Source of the DNA: Actinoallomurus soli
Lineage (GTDB): Bacteria; Actinomycetota; Actinomycetes; Streptosporangiales; Streptosporangiaceae
Assembly: GCF_024055715.1 (NCBI RefSeq)
Contig: NZ_JAMXMV010000019.1
Location: 1 to 64,000, forward strand
Reading direction: 5' to 3'
DNA length: 64,000 bases
The notes beneath the pieces are model-generated. The model had not been told where the DNA came from and ran no database searches. It worked only from the letters and a program-made list of their open reading frames with translations. The translations under genes and the position numbers were made by a program. Positions 1 to 8,062 of this stretch are shown here, in pieces. How positions within the stretch are numbered: the stretch's first letter is position 1; each line of letters opens with the position of its first letter.

Positions 1-75
1 GGCCTTTCCGCTCGACTTGCATGTGTTAAGCACGCCGCCAGCGTTCGTCCTGAGCCAGGATCAAACTCTCCGTTA
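1..75 (-). rRNA. 16S ribosomal RNA, 5' end only
   Basis: The reverse complement reads the universal 16S start: GAGAGTTTGATCCTGGCTCAG, followed by the conserved GACGAACGCTGGCGGCGTGC and the TTAACACATGCAAGTCGAGC block. The gene runs leftward out of the window, so only its first ~75 bases are present. The mature 5' end is placed near 75 by comparison with other actinobacteria and could be off by a few bases. The variable stretch after AAGTCGAGCGG (AAAGGCC) is the form common in Streptosporangiales. Confidence 0.97.
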
Positions 76-120
76 AGGCCAAACGACGATCATCGGCGAA
101 GACGACCGCCAAACCCAACG

Positions 121-151
121 AAAAAAAATCCCGGCAAGAATCATACTTGCC
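121..151 (-). terminator. hairpin plus T-tract in the rRNA leader
   Basis: On the reverse strand a 6-bp perfect stem GGCAAG/CTTGCC (133-138 with 146-151) is followed by GGGA and eight consecutive T (121-128), only ~45 bases before the 16S start. The shape is that of an intrinsic terminator, but in an rRNA leader it may serve in processing, or be read through by the antitermination complex that assembles at the upstream box. Confidence 0.4.
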
Positions 152-228
152 AAAGGAATCCAAACCAACCACAATCAACCCGAAGGACCGACCATGATCA
201 GCGAGGACCATAAAGGCACTGGCTTTTA

Positions 229-256
229 GCACACTGTTGAGTTCTCAAGAAACGGA
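229..256 (-). promoter_or_regulatory. rrn leader antitermination (boxA-like) element
   Basis: The reverse strand reads TTTCTTGAGAACTCAACAG, the sequence typical of actinobacterial rRNA leaders and taken to nucleate the Nus antitermination complex. It lies between the proximal promoter and the 16S gene. Confidence 0.65.
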
Positions 257-312
257 CACACACCGTCAGGTCCCTGTTTCCAGTTTCCCGTCTGGGGCAT
301 TTCCTTGGGTCT

Positions 313-341
313 ATCTTACCGATTTGCTTTCCTTTGTCGAA
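313..341 (-). promoter_or_regulatory. rRNA promoter, proximal
   Basis: Reverse-strand TTCGAC (336-341), a 17-base spacer and TAAGAT (313-318) make a good sigma70-type (HrdB) promoter about 240 bases upstream of 16S and upstream of the antitermination box. Confidence 0.65.
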
Positions 342-583
342 TTGACCGACTCGGGATAACTCCTCGATACCCGCCCAGCACTCAGAAACCGAAGCCAAAA
401 CTTCAGTGACTTTCACTGGGAGGTTCCCGGCGACCGCGCCACCTTGTCGGTGTCACGTACTCGGCCGGGCCGACAACCCATCCTACCCGCGCCGCAGAGT
501 GACTCTGCCACGCGCTATCGAGTGGGGTGTCTTCCGCGGGGCCGGCCGCCTTTCGGCGTCCCGCTCCCCTGCGGGCAACGAGG

Positions 584-612
584 ACTCTACGTGGCCCCGG
601 CAGCAAGGTCAA
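584..612 (-). promoter_or_regulatory. rRNA promoter, distal
   Basis: Reverse-strand TTGACC (607-612), a 17-base spacer and TAGAGT (584-589) form a second strong sigma70-type promoter. The stretch from about 75 to 874 holds no convincing gene; it is the multi-promoter rRNA leader plus the space shared with the divergent cupin gene. Open frames inside it are shadows. Confidence 0.6.
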
Positions 613-874
613 ATTGCGCCGCTGGCACGTAAAGATCGGCAGGTCAGCTTCGTTGTTCTCCCTACCCCCGGAGTTCGCGGGCGAAACCTCGACGGCCGGA
701 ACAACTTCCGGCGATCGCTCTCGGACGGTCCACCGGGTGGCTCGGCCGGCGGGTTCGCCGGCGCAGGCGCCCGCCCACACGTACGCCCTCGGCCGTCACC
801 TGAACTCCATGACCGGGCCGGTGGGGACGGGTCGGCGCTGGGACCAGGGCCCGTACGGCGGCAAGATCCGACGC

Positions 875-1211
875 ATGACTACGCACAACGAGACGAGTCC
901 GGTGTCGATCGACGAGGTGATCGCCGGCGGCCCGGTCCTTACCGACCGCAGGACCTGGTGACGGCGAACGACGCCATCGTGCGGGTCGCCCCGTTCGAGG
1001 GCGAGCGCCCGTGGCACCACACGACGAGGACGAGCTGTCCCTGTGCCGGGACGGCGGCTTCCGCGTCGAGCTGGAAGGCCGGGAGCCGGTCACGCTCAGC
1101 AAGGGCGAGTTGTTCGTCGTGCCGAGGGGCGTCCGGCACCGCCTCGTCGCCGAGCGGCCCGTGCACGCCCTGATGCTCGAACGCCCGGAGACCGAGCAGT
1201 ACGGGAACTGA
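875..1211 (+). pseudogene. small cupin protein, two frameshifts
   Basis: Three reading frames each carry one part of a ~110-residue single-domain cupin. The start MTTHNETSPVSIDEV is in one frame (ATG 875). DLVTANDAIVRVAPFEGERPWHH follows in a second (around 945-1020). DEDELSLCRDGGFRVELEGR to the terminal ERPETEQYGN is in a third, ending at 1211. Single-base losses near 940 and near 1020 explain both shifts; the second falls in the metal-binding HHHxDEDE stretch. Cupins of this size bind a metal through His/Glu in a beta-barrel; the substrate is not predictable. Two shifts in one short gene suggest either a decayed gene or local sequence error. Confidence 0.7.
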
Positions 1212-1220
1212 CCCGCCGCC

Positions 1221-1249
1221 GGGGAGGCCGTACGGTCCACGGCCTCCCC
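1221..1249 (+). terminator. hairpin after the cupin gene
   Basis: A perfect 11-bp stem (GGGGAGGCCGT at 1221-1231 with ACGGCCTCCCC at 1239-1249) and a 7-base loop lie directly downstream of the cupin stop. There is no T-tract, which is usual for high-GC actinobacteria. Confidence 0.6.
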
Positions 1250-1346
1250 GCACCGATTCCGCCGCGCGCCCCGCCGATCCGCTCCGCACGAATTACGATC
1301 TCGACTGCCGCAGCAGGACGATCGGATGCCGGAGAAGGACGTTGCC

Positions 1347-2015
1347 GTGATCGACGAGAGCGTTCCCCTCATACGCGTACGGCCTCGGGCGGCGGCGGTC
1401 GTCCTCCTGGCCGTGGTCGCCGCGACAGGCTGCCGGTCCGAGGAGCGATCCGCCGCGCGACCGTCGGCGTCCTCGGCCCCTGCCTCGTCGGCCGCGTCGG
1501 CGCCGAACCCCGCGCCCTCCTCACCCCTGCCGGCGCCCGGCACCCTTACGGACACTCCGACGCCCAGTGCCTCGGGCCCCGCCGTCGGCGTCCCGGGCCA
1601 GGCCGCCATCCGGCGCGTGCTGACCCGTACCGTCGAGGCGGCGGACCCGTCCACGCACTTCGTCAGCGACCGCCCGCCGGTGACGACGCCGGACGGGCAC
1701 GGCGGCACCCTCACCGCCGTGATCGGCCAGCGGTACCCGACCGCCGATGGCAAGGGCCAGCTGGTCTTCTTCTGGCACGGCACGCGGTTCCTCGGCTGGG
1801 ACGCCGTCACCGAGACCGACGCCGTACGGGCGGTGACCGCCGGCCCCGGCAGTTTCCGGGTCACCTACCTGCACTACGCGGCGCGGGACCCCGAGTGCTG
1901 TCCCTCCCTCTCACCCGCCGCCGTCACGTACACGTGGCAGGACGACGACCGCCTGGTCCCCTCCGGCACGCGCCCGCAGCACGGCGCGGCGGTCCGCGTC
2001 CGGCTCATGTCGTAG
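1347..2015 (+). CDS. LppP/LprE-family lipoprotein
   Basis: Predicted secreted lipoprotein of 222 residues. A basic N-terminus is followed by a hydrophobic stretch and the lipobox AATGC, giving a lipidated cysteine near residue 29. A ~50-residue Ser/Ala/Pro linker follows, then a domain with the pattern of the LppP/LprE family (TDTPTPSAS... QLVFFWHGTRFLGWDA... VTYTWQDDDRLVP). An upstream in-frame ATG exists at 1326, but the GTG at 1347 has a strong GGAGAAGGA 7 bases ahead and was preferred. The family is known mainly from mycobacteria, where its function is not settled. It stands alone between a hairpin and a convergent gene. Confidence 0.8.
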   Translation: MIDESVPLIRVRPRAAAVVLLAVVAATGCRSEERSAARPSASSAPASSAASAPNPAPSSPLPAPGTLTDTPTPSASGPAVGVPGQAAIRRVLTRTVEAADPSTHFVSDRPPVTTPDGHGGTLTAVIGQRYPTADGKGQLVFFWHGTRFLGWDAVTETDAVRAVTAGPGSFRVTYLHYAARDPECCPSLSPAAVTYTWQDDDRLVPSGTRPQHGAAVRVRLMS

Positions 2016-2042
2016 CCGCCGGGCGCGCTCGGCGGCGGGCGG

Positions 2043-2906
2043 TCAGGCGGCCGCGGCCGTCGTACGGCCGAGGGCGCCGAGGTCGCCGCGGAGGACGTCG
2101 GTGTACGGGATGGTGAAGTCCCCGTTCGGCATGGTGCCGGTGAAACGCGTTCCGATCACCCGGGCCGGGAGGTACGGCGCGGCGGGTCCGTGCCGGTCGG
2201 GGTGACGGCCGTGTCCCGTACGGCTGTCAGCGGCGGTGTAGTCGACCGGGACGCCCCAGGAGGCCGGTGCGTCGTCGCGCCCGAGGATGACCCAGTGGTC
2301 AGTGTCAACGCGCGCGGTCAGGTCGGGGACGCCTCCGGTGTGGCAGTCCAGCGCCGGGAGGACGAAGTGGCGGAGGCTGTGCGGCCGGTACCACAGGAGC
2401 AGGGGGTTCGCCGATCGCGCCTCGGTGTTGTCGAAGCAGCACACGATGATCGCGTGCCCGGGGTGGCGGGCGGCGTAGAAGTCGAACAGCGGCGGGTTGG
2501 GCCGGATCCGCCGGTGTTCGGGCACGCGTTCCAGCGCCTCGGGGATCAGGGTCGGGTCGGTGGCCAGGACGACGGTGTAGATGTCATGGTCGAAGACCTG
2601 GACGGGCGGTGGTCCGCCGGCCACCGCCACGCAGCCCTCCGGCAGCGGCCCACGGCCGCGGGTCCGTGGGGCGAGGGCGTCGACCATGTCGCGCAGGACG
2701 CGCGGGCAGTGGCGGGTGTCGACGAAGTTCGCCGGGGTCATGCCGGTGGCGGGCACGTGCAGGAGCATCGCGTTCGGCCCGTCCGAGAGGTTGACCGCGG
2801 TGTTCTGGTAGCCCAGCACGTGAACCCGGCCGTGCTCGGGATGGCTCGCCCGACCGTGGTACAGGATCGTGCCCGAGAACCGTGACGCCGCCGTCGACAC
2901 GCACAT
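2043..2906 (-). CDS. hypothetical protein, unrecognised
   Basis: A 287-residue soluble protein with no signal peptide and no membrane segment. The ATG at 2906 has a strong GGGAGGGGG ribosome site. The composition is ordinary and coding-like: paired Cys in VIVCCFDN, several His and Trp, few low-complexity stretches. I do not recognise a family. The two coding neighbours on either side are a lipoprotein (convergent) and the D,D-carboxypeptidase (same strand, 84 bases downstream of the latter's stop), so co-transcription with the carboxypeptidase gene is possible but unproven. Confidence 0.7.
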   Translation of the reverse strand: MCVSTAASRFSGTILYHGRASHPEHGRVHVLGYQNTAVNLSDGPNAMLLHVPATGMTPANFVDTRHCPRVLRDMVDALAPRTRGRGPLPEGCVAVAGGPPPVQVFDHDIYTVVLATDPTLIPEALERVPEHRRIRPNPPLFDFYAARHPGHAIIVCCFDNTEARSANPLLLWYRPHSLRHFVLPALDCHTGGVPDLTARVDTDHWVILGRDDAPASWGVPVDYTAADSRTGHGRHPDRHGPAAPYLPARVIGTRFTGTMPNGDFTIPYTDVLRGDLGALGRTTAAAA

Positions 2907-2990
2907 CCGAACCCCCTCCCGAGGTCGAGATCACCGCGAACCGTACCGCCCGGCCCGCCCGCGCGGCGGCTCCCCGCGCGGGCGGCGTGC

Positions 2991-5606
2991 TCACCTGAGA
3001 CGGATGAGCCGCTTGAGGATGGACGGTCCGTCCAGGTCGCGGTCGACGGTCACGGGGACGGCCGCGGAACCCGCCCGTACCGTTCCGACGCGCTCACCCT
3101 CGGCGGCCTGGTGCGGCGGATCGCCGGTGACGCGGACGGGAACGGTCAGCCCGCTCCAGCCGACCACCGTCACGGGCTGCGCGGCGCGCAGCGGCACGCG
3201 CCCGCCGAGGCCGTCGTCCACCTGCGCGACCCGCGCGCCGGCCTTGGCGAGGGTGACCGAGGTCAGGGCGTTCTCGGCGGCGACGACGAGCTGCTGGGCG
3301 ACCTCGATCGCGCCCAACGCGCTGGGCGACTGCTGTCCCATCACCGCGCCGACGATCGTCGTGGTGACCTTGTCGATCCGTTTCTGGGCGGCGAAGACGA
3401 AGTTGCCGCCCGCCGCGTCGGTGTAGCCGGTCTTGCCGCCGATCACCCCGTGCCGCCCGACCAGGACGTCACCGGCGGAACGCGGTGGCCGCCCGTCGTT
3501 GGGGACGTAGGTGTGCATGGCGACGATCTCGGCGAACGCCGGGAGCTTCATCGCCGCGGCGAGCAGCTTCACCTGGTCGGCCGCGGTGCTGACCGTGTGC
3601 GAGTCGTATCCGCTGGGATCGGTGTACGTGGTGGAGGTCATCCCCAGCGACCGGGCGGCGGTGTTCATCTTCTGGACGAACGCCTGCTCGTCGCCCGCGT
3701 CCCAGCGGGCCAGCTCGTGCGCCAGGTTGTTCGCCGAGACGATCAGCAGCGCCTCCAGCGCCTTGTGCTCGGTGAACTCCTGCCCGGCGACGACCTCGAC
3801 CAGCGACTCGCCCCGCTGCTTGCGCTCGGGGAGCCGGGCGGCCTCCTCCGCCGAGATCTGGAACGTCGGCCCGTCCTCGCCCGCCCGCAGCGCGTGGTCG
3901 TGCAGGACGACGTAGGCGGTCATGACCTTGGCGACGCTGGCGGTCGGGGTCGGCGTCTGCCCACCGGCGGACCCCATCGACCCGAGGCCCTCCGCGTACA
4001 GGGTCGCCTGGCCCTGCTGCGGCCACGGAAGGTCGAGGGCAGGGCCGCCGAAGGTGTAGCGGGTGGTCGACAGCGTCAGGCGCAGCGTCGGCGCGGGCAC
4101 CGGCCGTACGAGCTGGCCGGCCACTCCGCCCGCCAGCAGCATGAGCACGACGATGGCGGCGATCAGGCGGCCGCGCCGCCGTTTCCGTACGGGTGGTTCC
4201 GCCTCCGGGGCCGGTGCGGGGAGCTCCGCGATGGGCTGCCGGGTGGTCGCGGGCGGGAGCATCGGGGCCGGGGGCTGCGCCGTACGCGGCGAGACCTCCT
4301 CGTACGAGGGCGTCGTACGCGGCGAGGTGTCCTGATACGAGGACGTCGTACGCGGCGAGACCTCCTGATACGGCGGCGTCGCCCGCGGCGGGGCCTCCTC
4401 ATACGAAGGTGTCGCATGCGGCGGGGCCGTCCGCGGCCGGGTCTCCCGGTACGGCTCCATCGCCGGCGCGGGCGGGACGATCATCGGCAGGCCGTCCCGC
4501 TGCGTCGTGTTGGCGAAGTCCGCCGAGGTGAACGGGCGGGTCCCGGGCAGCGCCTGCTCGACCGTTCGCGGAGCCGGGGGATGCTCGGAGGCGGCCGCGC
4601 GCCGCGGCGGCGTAGGCGTGTCCGCCTCCGGCTCACGGTGGGCGCCCGGCGTACGCGGCTCGGGGACCGGTCCGGAGGCGGACTCCGGGGGGCTCGGCTG
4701 TCGCGGAGCGGGCGCCTGCGGCTCGGAGGCCGGCCCCGGGGCGGGCTGCGGGGAGCGTGACTCCCGCGGAGCGGGCTCGTGCGGAGCGGCCGGCTCGGCG
4801 CGCGGGTCCGTCCGTCGTCTCAGGGGATACGACAGGCGGGGAAGGTCCATGACCGTGGGGTCCAGGGACACGGCGGGCCGCTTCGGCCGTGGCGGCGGCT
4901 CGAACAGGGAGGGTCGCGTGACTCCGCTCTCGTCGGTACCCGTGTCCTCCGCTCCCGTACGGGAGCCGCCGGGTTCGGAGCGGGACCGTCCGGTCTCGGC
5001 CGGGGGCTCCGGGCGTACATGCTCGGCGGTCGCCGTCTCGTCGTCGCCAGGGGCGGCCTCGGCCGCGACGGTCTCGGCCGCGACGGTCTCGGCGGCGGAG
5101 GAGGGCTCGGCGGATGACGACGAGCGGGCGGAGGAGGGCTCGACGGAGTCGGGGGACGGCTCCGGCCGTTCCTCGTCCGCCTGCTCGTCCTCCTCGTCCG
5201 CCTGCTCGTCCTCCTCGTCCGCCTGCTCGTCCTCCTCGTCAGCCTGCTCGTCCTCCTCGTCAGCCTGCTCGTCCTCCTCGGCGTCCGCGTCCGCGGTGTC
5301 GTCCTCGTCCGCGTCGTGGCCGGTCGCCGGGGACAGGTGTTCCGGCTCCTCGTCCGCGTCGGCCGTGTCCTCGGACGCGGGCTCGGCCGCGTCGTCGGAG
5401 GTGGGTTCGGTGGCGGGGCCGGGCTCCGGGGAGCCCTCCCGTTCGGGCGCGGGCCGGGACGGCGCGTCGGATTCGTCGGCGCCGGCGCCGGACGGGGTGC
5501 CCGTCTCCTCCCCCGGTTCGGGCTCGCTCTCGGGATCACCCGGCGACGGCGGTCCGGAGGTCTCGTGCCGTGCGTCGTCCTGCGACTCCTGCGACGCATC
5601 ATTCAC
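2991..5606 (-). CDS. D-alanyl-D-alanine carboxypeptidase with long acidic N-terminus
   Basis: An 871-residue S11-family (PBP5-like) serine carboxypeptidase that trims peptidoglycan pentapeptides outside the membrane. The C-terminal ~370 residues carry the catalytic set: SVAK near residue 557, the SAN triad in LLIVSANN near 620, and GKTG near 723. One membrane helix (RLIAAIVVLMLLAGG, about 477-495) makes it a type II membrane protein. The ~470 residues before it are cytoplasmic and of low complexity: Glu/Asp-rich with about five back-to-back EEDEQAD heptads (5165-5280), then Pro/Arg-rich with four to five (T)PSYEE-xSPRT repeats (4270-4420). Ordinary relatives are 380-450 residues, so the extension is the unusual feature. 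Start GTG 5606 follows AGGAGG by 7 bases. Confidence 0.9.
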   Translation of the reverse strand: MNDASQESQDDARHETSGPPSPGDPESEPEPGEETGTPSGAGADESDAPSRPAPEREGSPEPGPATEPTSDDAAEPASEDTADADEEPEHLSPATGHDADEDDTADADAEEDEQADEEDEQADEEDEQADEEDEQADEEDEQADEERPEPSPDSVEPSSARSSSSAEPSSAAETVAAETVAAEAAPGDDETATAEHVRPEPPAETGRSRSEPGGSRTGAEDTGTDESGVTRPSLFEPPPRPKRPAVSLDPTVMDLPRLSYPLRRRTDPRAEPAAPHEPAPRESRSPQPAPGPASEPQAPAPRQPSPPESASGPVPEPRTPGAHREPEADTPTPPRRAAASEHPPAPRTVEQALPGTRPFTSADFANTTQRDGLPMIVPPAPAMEPYRETRPRTAPPHATPSYEEAPPRATPPYQEVSPRTTSSYQDTSPRTTPSYEEVSPRTAQPPAPMLPPATTRQPIAELPAPAPEAEPPVRKRRRGRLIAAIVVLMLLAGGVAGQLVRPVPAPTLRLTLSTTRYTFGGPALDLPWPQQGQATLYAEGLGSMGSAGGQTPTPTASVAKVMTAYVVLHDHALRAGEDGPTFQISAEEAARLPERKQRGESLVEVVAGQEFTEHKALEALLIVSANNLAHELARWDAGDEQAFVQKMNTAARSLGMTSTTYTDPSGYDSHTVSTAADQVKLLAAAMKLPAFAEIVAMHTYVPNDGRPPRSAGDVLVGRHGVIGGKTGYTDAAGGNFVFAAQKRIDKVTTTIVGAVMGQQSPSALGAIEVAQQLVVAAENALTSVTLAKAGARVAQVDDGLGGRVPLRAAQPVTVVGWSGLTVPVRVTGDPPHQAAEGERVGTVRAGSAAVPVTVDRDLDGPSILKRLIRLR

Positions 5607-5921
5607 GGCGCGACCTCCTCGACTGTGGGACCGGGCGGAGGGGCGGGATCACCGGACAGGCGCGTGCATCGACCCCGCCGACGCCTCTCATACAGGTGAA
5701 GACGCGGATGTCAGCGACAAAGTTCACGCGGTTCGCCGGTTCAGGGCCTTGGCCGCCGGAAGCCGATGGTAGGCCGGGGCCGGCACCCCGCGATGCGCCG
5801 GTACCGGGGAAACGCGGAACGCCGGCGCCGGACCACCGCGAAGCGCCCACCAGGGGCGATCGCCACCCGATGGGCGCCGTACGGGAATCCGGGCGCGCGC
5901 GGCGTGACCCGGCCCCGCGCG
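5607..5921. promoter_or_regulatory. 315-base gap with a weak candidate promoter
   Basis: No gene is visible here. On the reverse strand CTGACA (5709-5714), a 16-base spacer and TATGAG (5687-5692) could be the promoter of the carboxypeptidase gene ~80 bases downstream. The remainder is GC-rich and featureless. Confidence 0.3.
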
Positions 5922-6137
5922 TCAGCCTTCCGGCGTCTGCTGGAGCATGGCCAGCGTCAGGACGTCGCCGCCGATGCCCCAGCCGCCGTCGGTGACCTCC
6001 TCGACCAGGACCATGGTGTTGGCCCGGGCGCGTTCGCCGTAGATCTCGACGTACAGGTCGGTGGTGCGGGTGACGATCTGCTTCTTCTGCTGCTCATCGA
6101 GGGTGCCGGCGGGCACCTTGAAGTTCGCGAACGGCAT
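5922..6137 (-). CDS. tautomerase family protein
   Basis: A 71-residue 4-oxalocrotonate-tautomerase-like protein. It begins MPFANFKVPAG, so Pro2 (exposed after Met removal) is available as the general base. It also carries a DEQQKKQIVTRTTDLYVEIYG helix and the VLVEEV strand of this fold. The second residue and size (60-80) agree with the family; the physiological substrate is unknown. AGAAAGGA lies ~7 bases before the ATG. It follows the short-chain dehydrogenase gene by 83 bases on the same strand, so both are probably co-transcribed and controlled by the divergent regulator. Confidence 0.85.
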   Translation of the reverse strand: MPFANFKVPAGTLDEQQKKQIVTRTTDLYVEIYGERARANTMVLVEEVTDGGWGIGGDVLTLAMLQQTPEG

Positions 6138-6220
6138 GGCTGTTTCCTTTCTGCGGTGAATGATCCGGAACCCCGCGGTGGTCGGGGCGGGGCCGGACGA
6201 GCGAACGGGGCCGCGGCGGG

Positions 6221-6994
6221 TCAGATGATGCCGCCGTTGGCCCGTATGACCTGGCCGTTGACCCAGTGGCCGGCCGGGGAGGCGAGGAAGGCGACGAGTT
6301 CGGCGATCTCGGCGGGGGTGCCGATCCGGTTCACCGGGGTCTGGGCGGCGATGCGGGCGACGGTCTCCTCGTCCTTGCCGTCCAGGAACATGTCGGTGGC
6401 CGTGGCGCCGGGGGCGACGGTGTTCACGGTGATGTTCCGGTCGCCCAGCTCGCGGGCGAGGACCAGCGTGAGGGCCTCGACGGCGCCCTTGCTCGCGACG
6501 TACGCCCCGTACGTCGGGAAGGCCAGCCCGACCTGGGACGTGGAGAACGTGATGACCGCCCCGCCGGGCCGTACGGTGCGCGCGGCCTGCCGGGCGACGA
6601 CGAAGGTGCCGCGGATGTTCGTCCGGTGCAGCGCGTCGAGGACGGCCAGGTCCAGGTCGGCGATGGGCGACAGGTCCATCCGCCCGGCGGCGTGGACGAC
6701 GACGTCGACGCCGCCGAACTCGGACTCGGCGGTTCCGAACATCGCGGTGACGGCCTCTTCGTCGGCGACGTCGGCCTGGGCGGCGACCGCCCGGCCCCCG
6801 GCCGCGACGACCTCCTTCACGGCGGCCTCGGCCAGGTCGCGGTTCCCCGCGTACCCGACCACGACGGCGAACCCGTCGGCGGCCAGCCGTACGACCGCCG
6901 CCCGGCCGATGCCCCGCGAGCCACCGGTGACGATGGCGACCCGCGGGCGGCCCGGGTCCTCCCCGGGCGTGGCGGGGCCGGCGGGAAACGACAT
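6221..6994 (-). CDS. SDR family NAD(P)-dependent oxidoreductase
   Basis: A 257-residue classical short-chain dehydrogenase/reductase. It has the Rossmann motif TGGSRGIG (23-30), an N-A-A-G-like HAAG near 101, and the active-site YxxxK (Tyr165, Lys169) with the upstream Ser in FSTSQ. The end ...WVNGQVIRANGGII is typical of cytoplasmic SDRs of the 3-oxoacyl-ACP reductase type. The substrate cannot be named. It is divergent from a MmyB-like regulator and upstream of the tautomerase gene; in actinobacteria this regulator/SDR pairing is common, and the regulator is usually thought to repress the SDR. Confidence 0.9.
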   Translation of the reverse strand: MSFPAGPATPGEDPGRPRVAIVTGGSRGIGRAAVVRLAADGFAVVVGYAGNRDLAEAAVKEVVAAGGRAVAAQADVADEEAVTAMFGTAESEFGGVDVVVHAAGRMDLSPIADLDLAVLDALHRTNIRGTFVVARQAARTVRPGGAVITFSTSQVGLAFPTYGAYVASKGAVEALTLVLARELGDRNITVNTVAPGATATDMFLDGKDEETVARIAAQTPVNRIGTPAEIAELVAFLASPAGHWVNGQVIRANGGII

Positions 6995-7089
6995 GGAGAC
7001 TCCTCGGGAGGTGGGTACGGGGCGTCGTGCCCCCTGACGTGTCCTCCACGATGAGGCGGCGCGCGCCGGTCAGCCAGGGCTGCGCTTAC

Positions 7090-7110
7090 CCTGGGGTCGA
7101 CGACCCCTGG
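7090..7110. promoter_or_regulatory. candidate operator between SDR and regulator genes
   Basis: In the divergent intergenic region there is a nearly perfect inverted repeat: arms CCTGGGGTC (7090-7098) and GACCCCTGG (7102-7110) around a GAC centre, with one mismatch. It lies ~26 bases before the regulator start. No direct evidence of binding. Confidence 0.35.
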
Positions 7111-7135
7111 TTCCGGGCTCGGCGCACAAGTCAGG

Positions 7136-8017
7136 ATGGAGAACGTGAACCTTCCCGAACTCGCCGCGTTCCTGAAGTCCCGGCGCGCCCGGGTCCGGCC
7201 CTCCGACGTCGGCCTGCCCACCGGCCCCCGGCGCCGGGTGCCCGGCCTGCGGCGCGAGGAGGTCGCGCAGCTCGCCGGCCTGTCGGCGGACTACTACACC
7301 GAGATCGAGCGCGGGCACAGCGCCCAGCCCTCGGCCCAGACCCTGGCCGCCCTCGCCCGCGCGCTCCGCCTGAGCGGCGACGAACGCGACCACCTGTTCC
7401 ACCTCGCCGACCGCCGCATCCCGGCGGCGCACGGGCCGACCGCGCACGCCCAGCCCGCGCTCCTCGGCCTCCTGGACCGGCTCACCACCACTCCCGCCCA
7501 GGTCATCACCGACCTGCACGAGACCCTCGTCCAGAACGAACTGGCCGTCGCCCTCGTCGGCCGCCATCCGGCCGTACGGGGCCCGGCGGCGAGCTTCGTC
7601 TACCGCTGGTTCATCGATCCCGCCACCCGCGACGTCTATCCGGTGGACGACCACCCGTACCACTCCCGGAAGTTCGTCGCCGACCTGCAGGCGGTCGCCG
7701 CCCGCCGCGGCCGCGACCCGGAGGTGGCGAAGATGGTGGCCTCGCTCCGGCGCCGCAGCGAGGAGTTCGCCGCGCTGTGGGACACCCACGACGTCGCCGT
7801 GCGCCGGACCGACCACAAGCGCATCGTCCACCCGACGCTCGGCGTCATCGAGCTCGACTGCCACAGCCTGCTCAGCGAGGACGGCCGCCAGCGCCTACTG
7901 TGGTTCACCGCCCCGCCCGGCACCGAGGGCGCCGCCAAGCTCGAACTGCTCTCCGTCATCGGCACCCAGGACCTGGCGCCCGGCGAGGCCGCCCACCCGG
8001 CTCCCGAGCGGGCCTGA
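7136..8017 (+). CDS. XRE-family regulator with MmyB-like ligand-binding domain
   Basis: A 293-residue DNA-binding regulator. The N-terminal helix-turn-helix contains the family signature VPGLRREEVAQLAGLSADYY followed by TEIERG and LARALRLSGDERDHLFHLA. The C-terminal ~170 residues (FVYRWFIDP..., LWDTHDVAVRRTDHKR) match the MmyB-like PAS-type ligand-binding domain that senses fatty-acid-like or other small ligands. The start is ambiguous: ATG 7136 or GTG 7145, neither with a good ribosome site. It is divergent from the SDR/tautomerase pair and probably controls it. Confidence 0.88.
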   Translation: MENVNLPELAAFLKSRRARVRPSDVGLPTGPRRRVPGLRREEVAQLAGLSADYYTEIERGHSAQPSAQTLAALARALRLSGDERDHLFHLADRRIPAAHGPTAHAQPALLGLLDRLTTTPAQVITDLHETLVQNELAVALVGRHPAVRGPAASFVYRWFIDPATRDVYPVDDHPYHSRKFVADLQAVAARRGRDPEVAKMVASLRRRSEEFAALWDTHDVAVRRTDHKRIVHPTLGVIELDCHSLLSEDGRQRLLWFTAPPGTEGAAKLELLSVIGTQDLAPGEAAHPAPERA

Positions 8018-8062
8018 CCGCCGGCGGTCCGGGTCCGCTCGGGGTGTGCCGCCCGCGCGGGC

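Noticed and set aside
500-560. Third rRNA promoter with TAGGAT on the - strand
   Set aside because: A TAGGAT-like -10 is present near 475-480, but no -35 stands at the right distance (spacers of 19-20).
3111-4760. 549-residue frame on the + strand
   Set aside because: It is the antisense shadow of the carboxypeptidase gene, with Arg/Gly-rich composition and no family.
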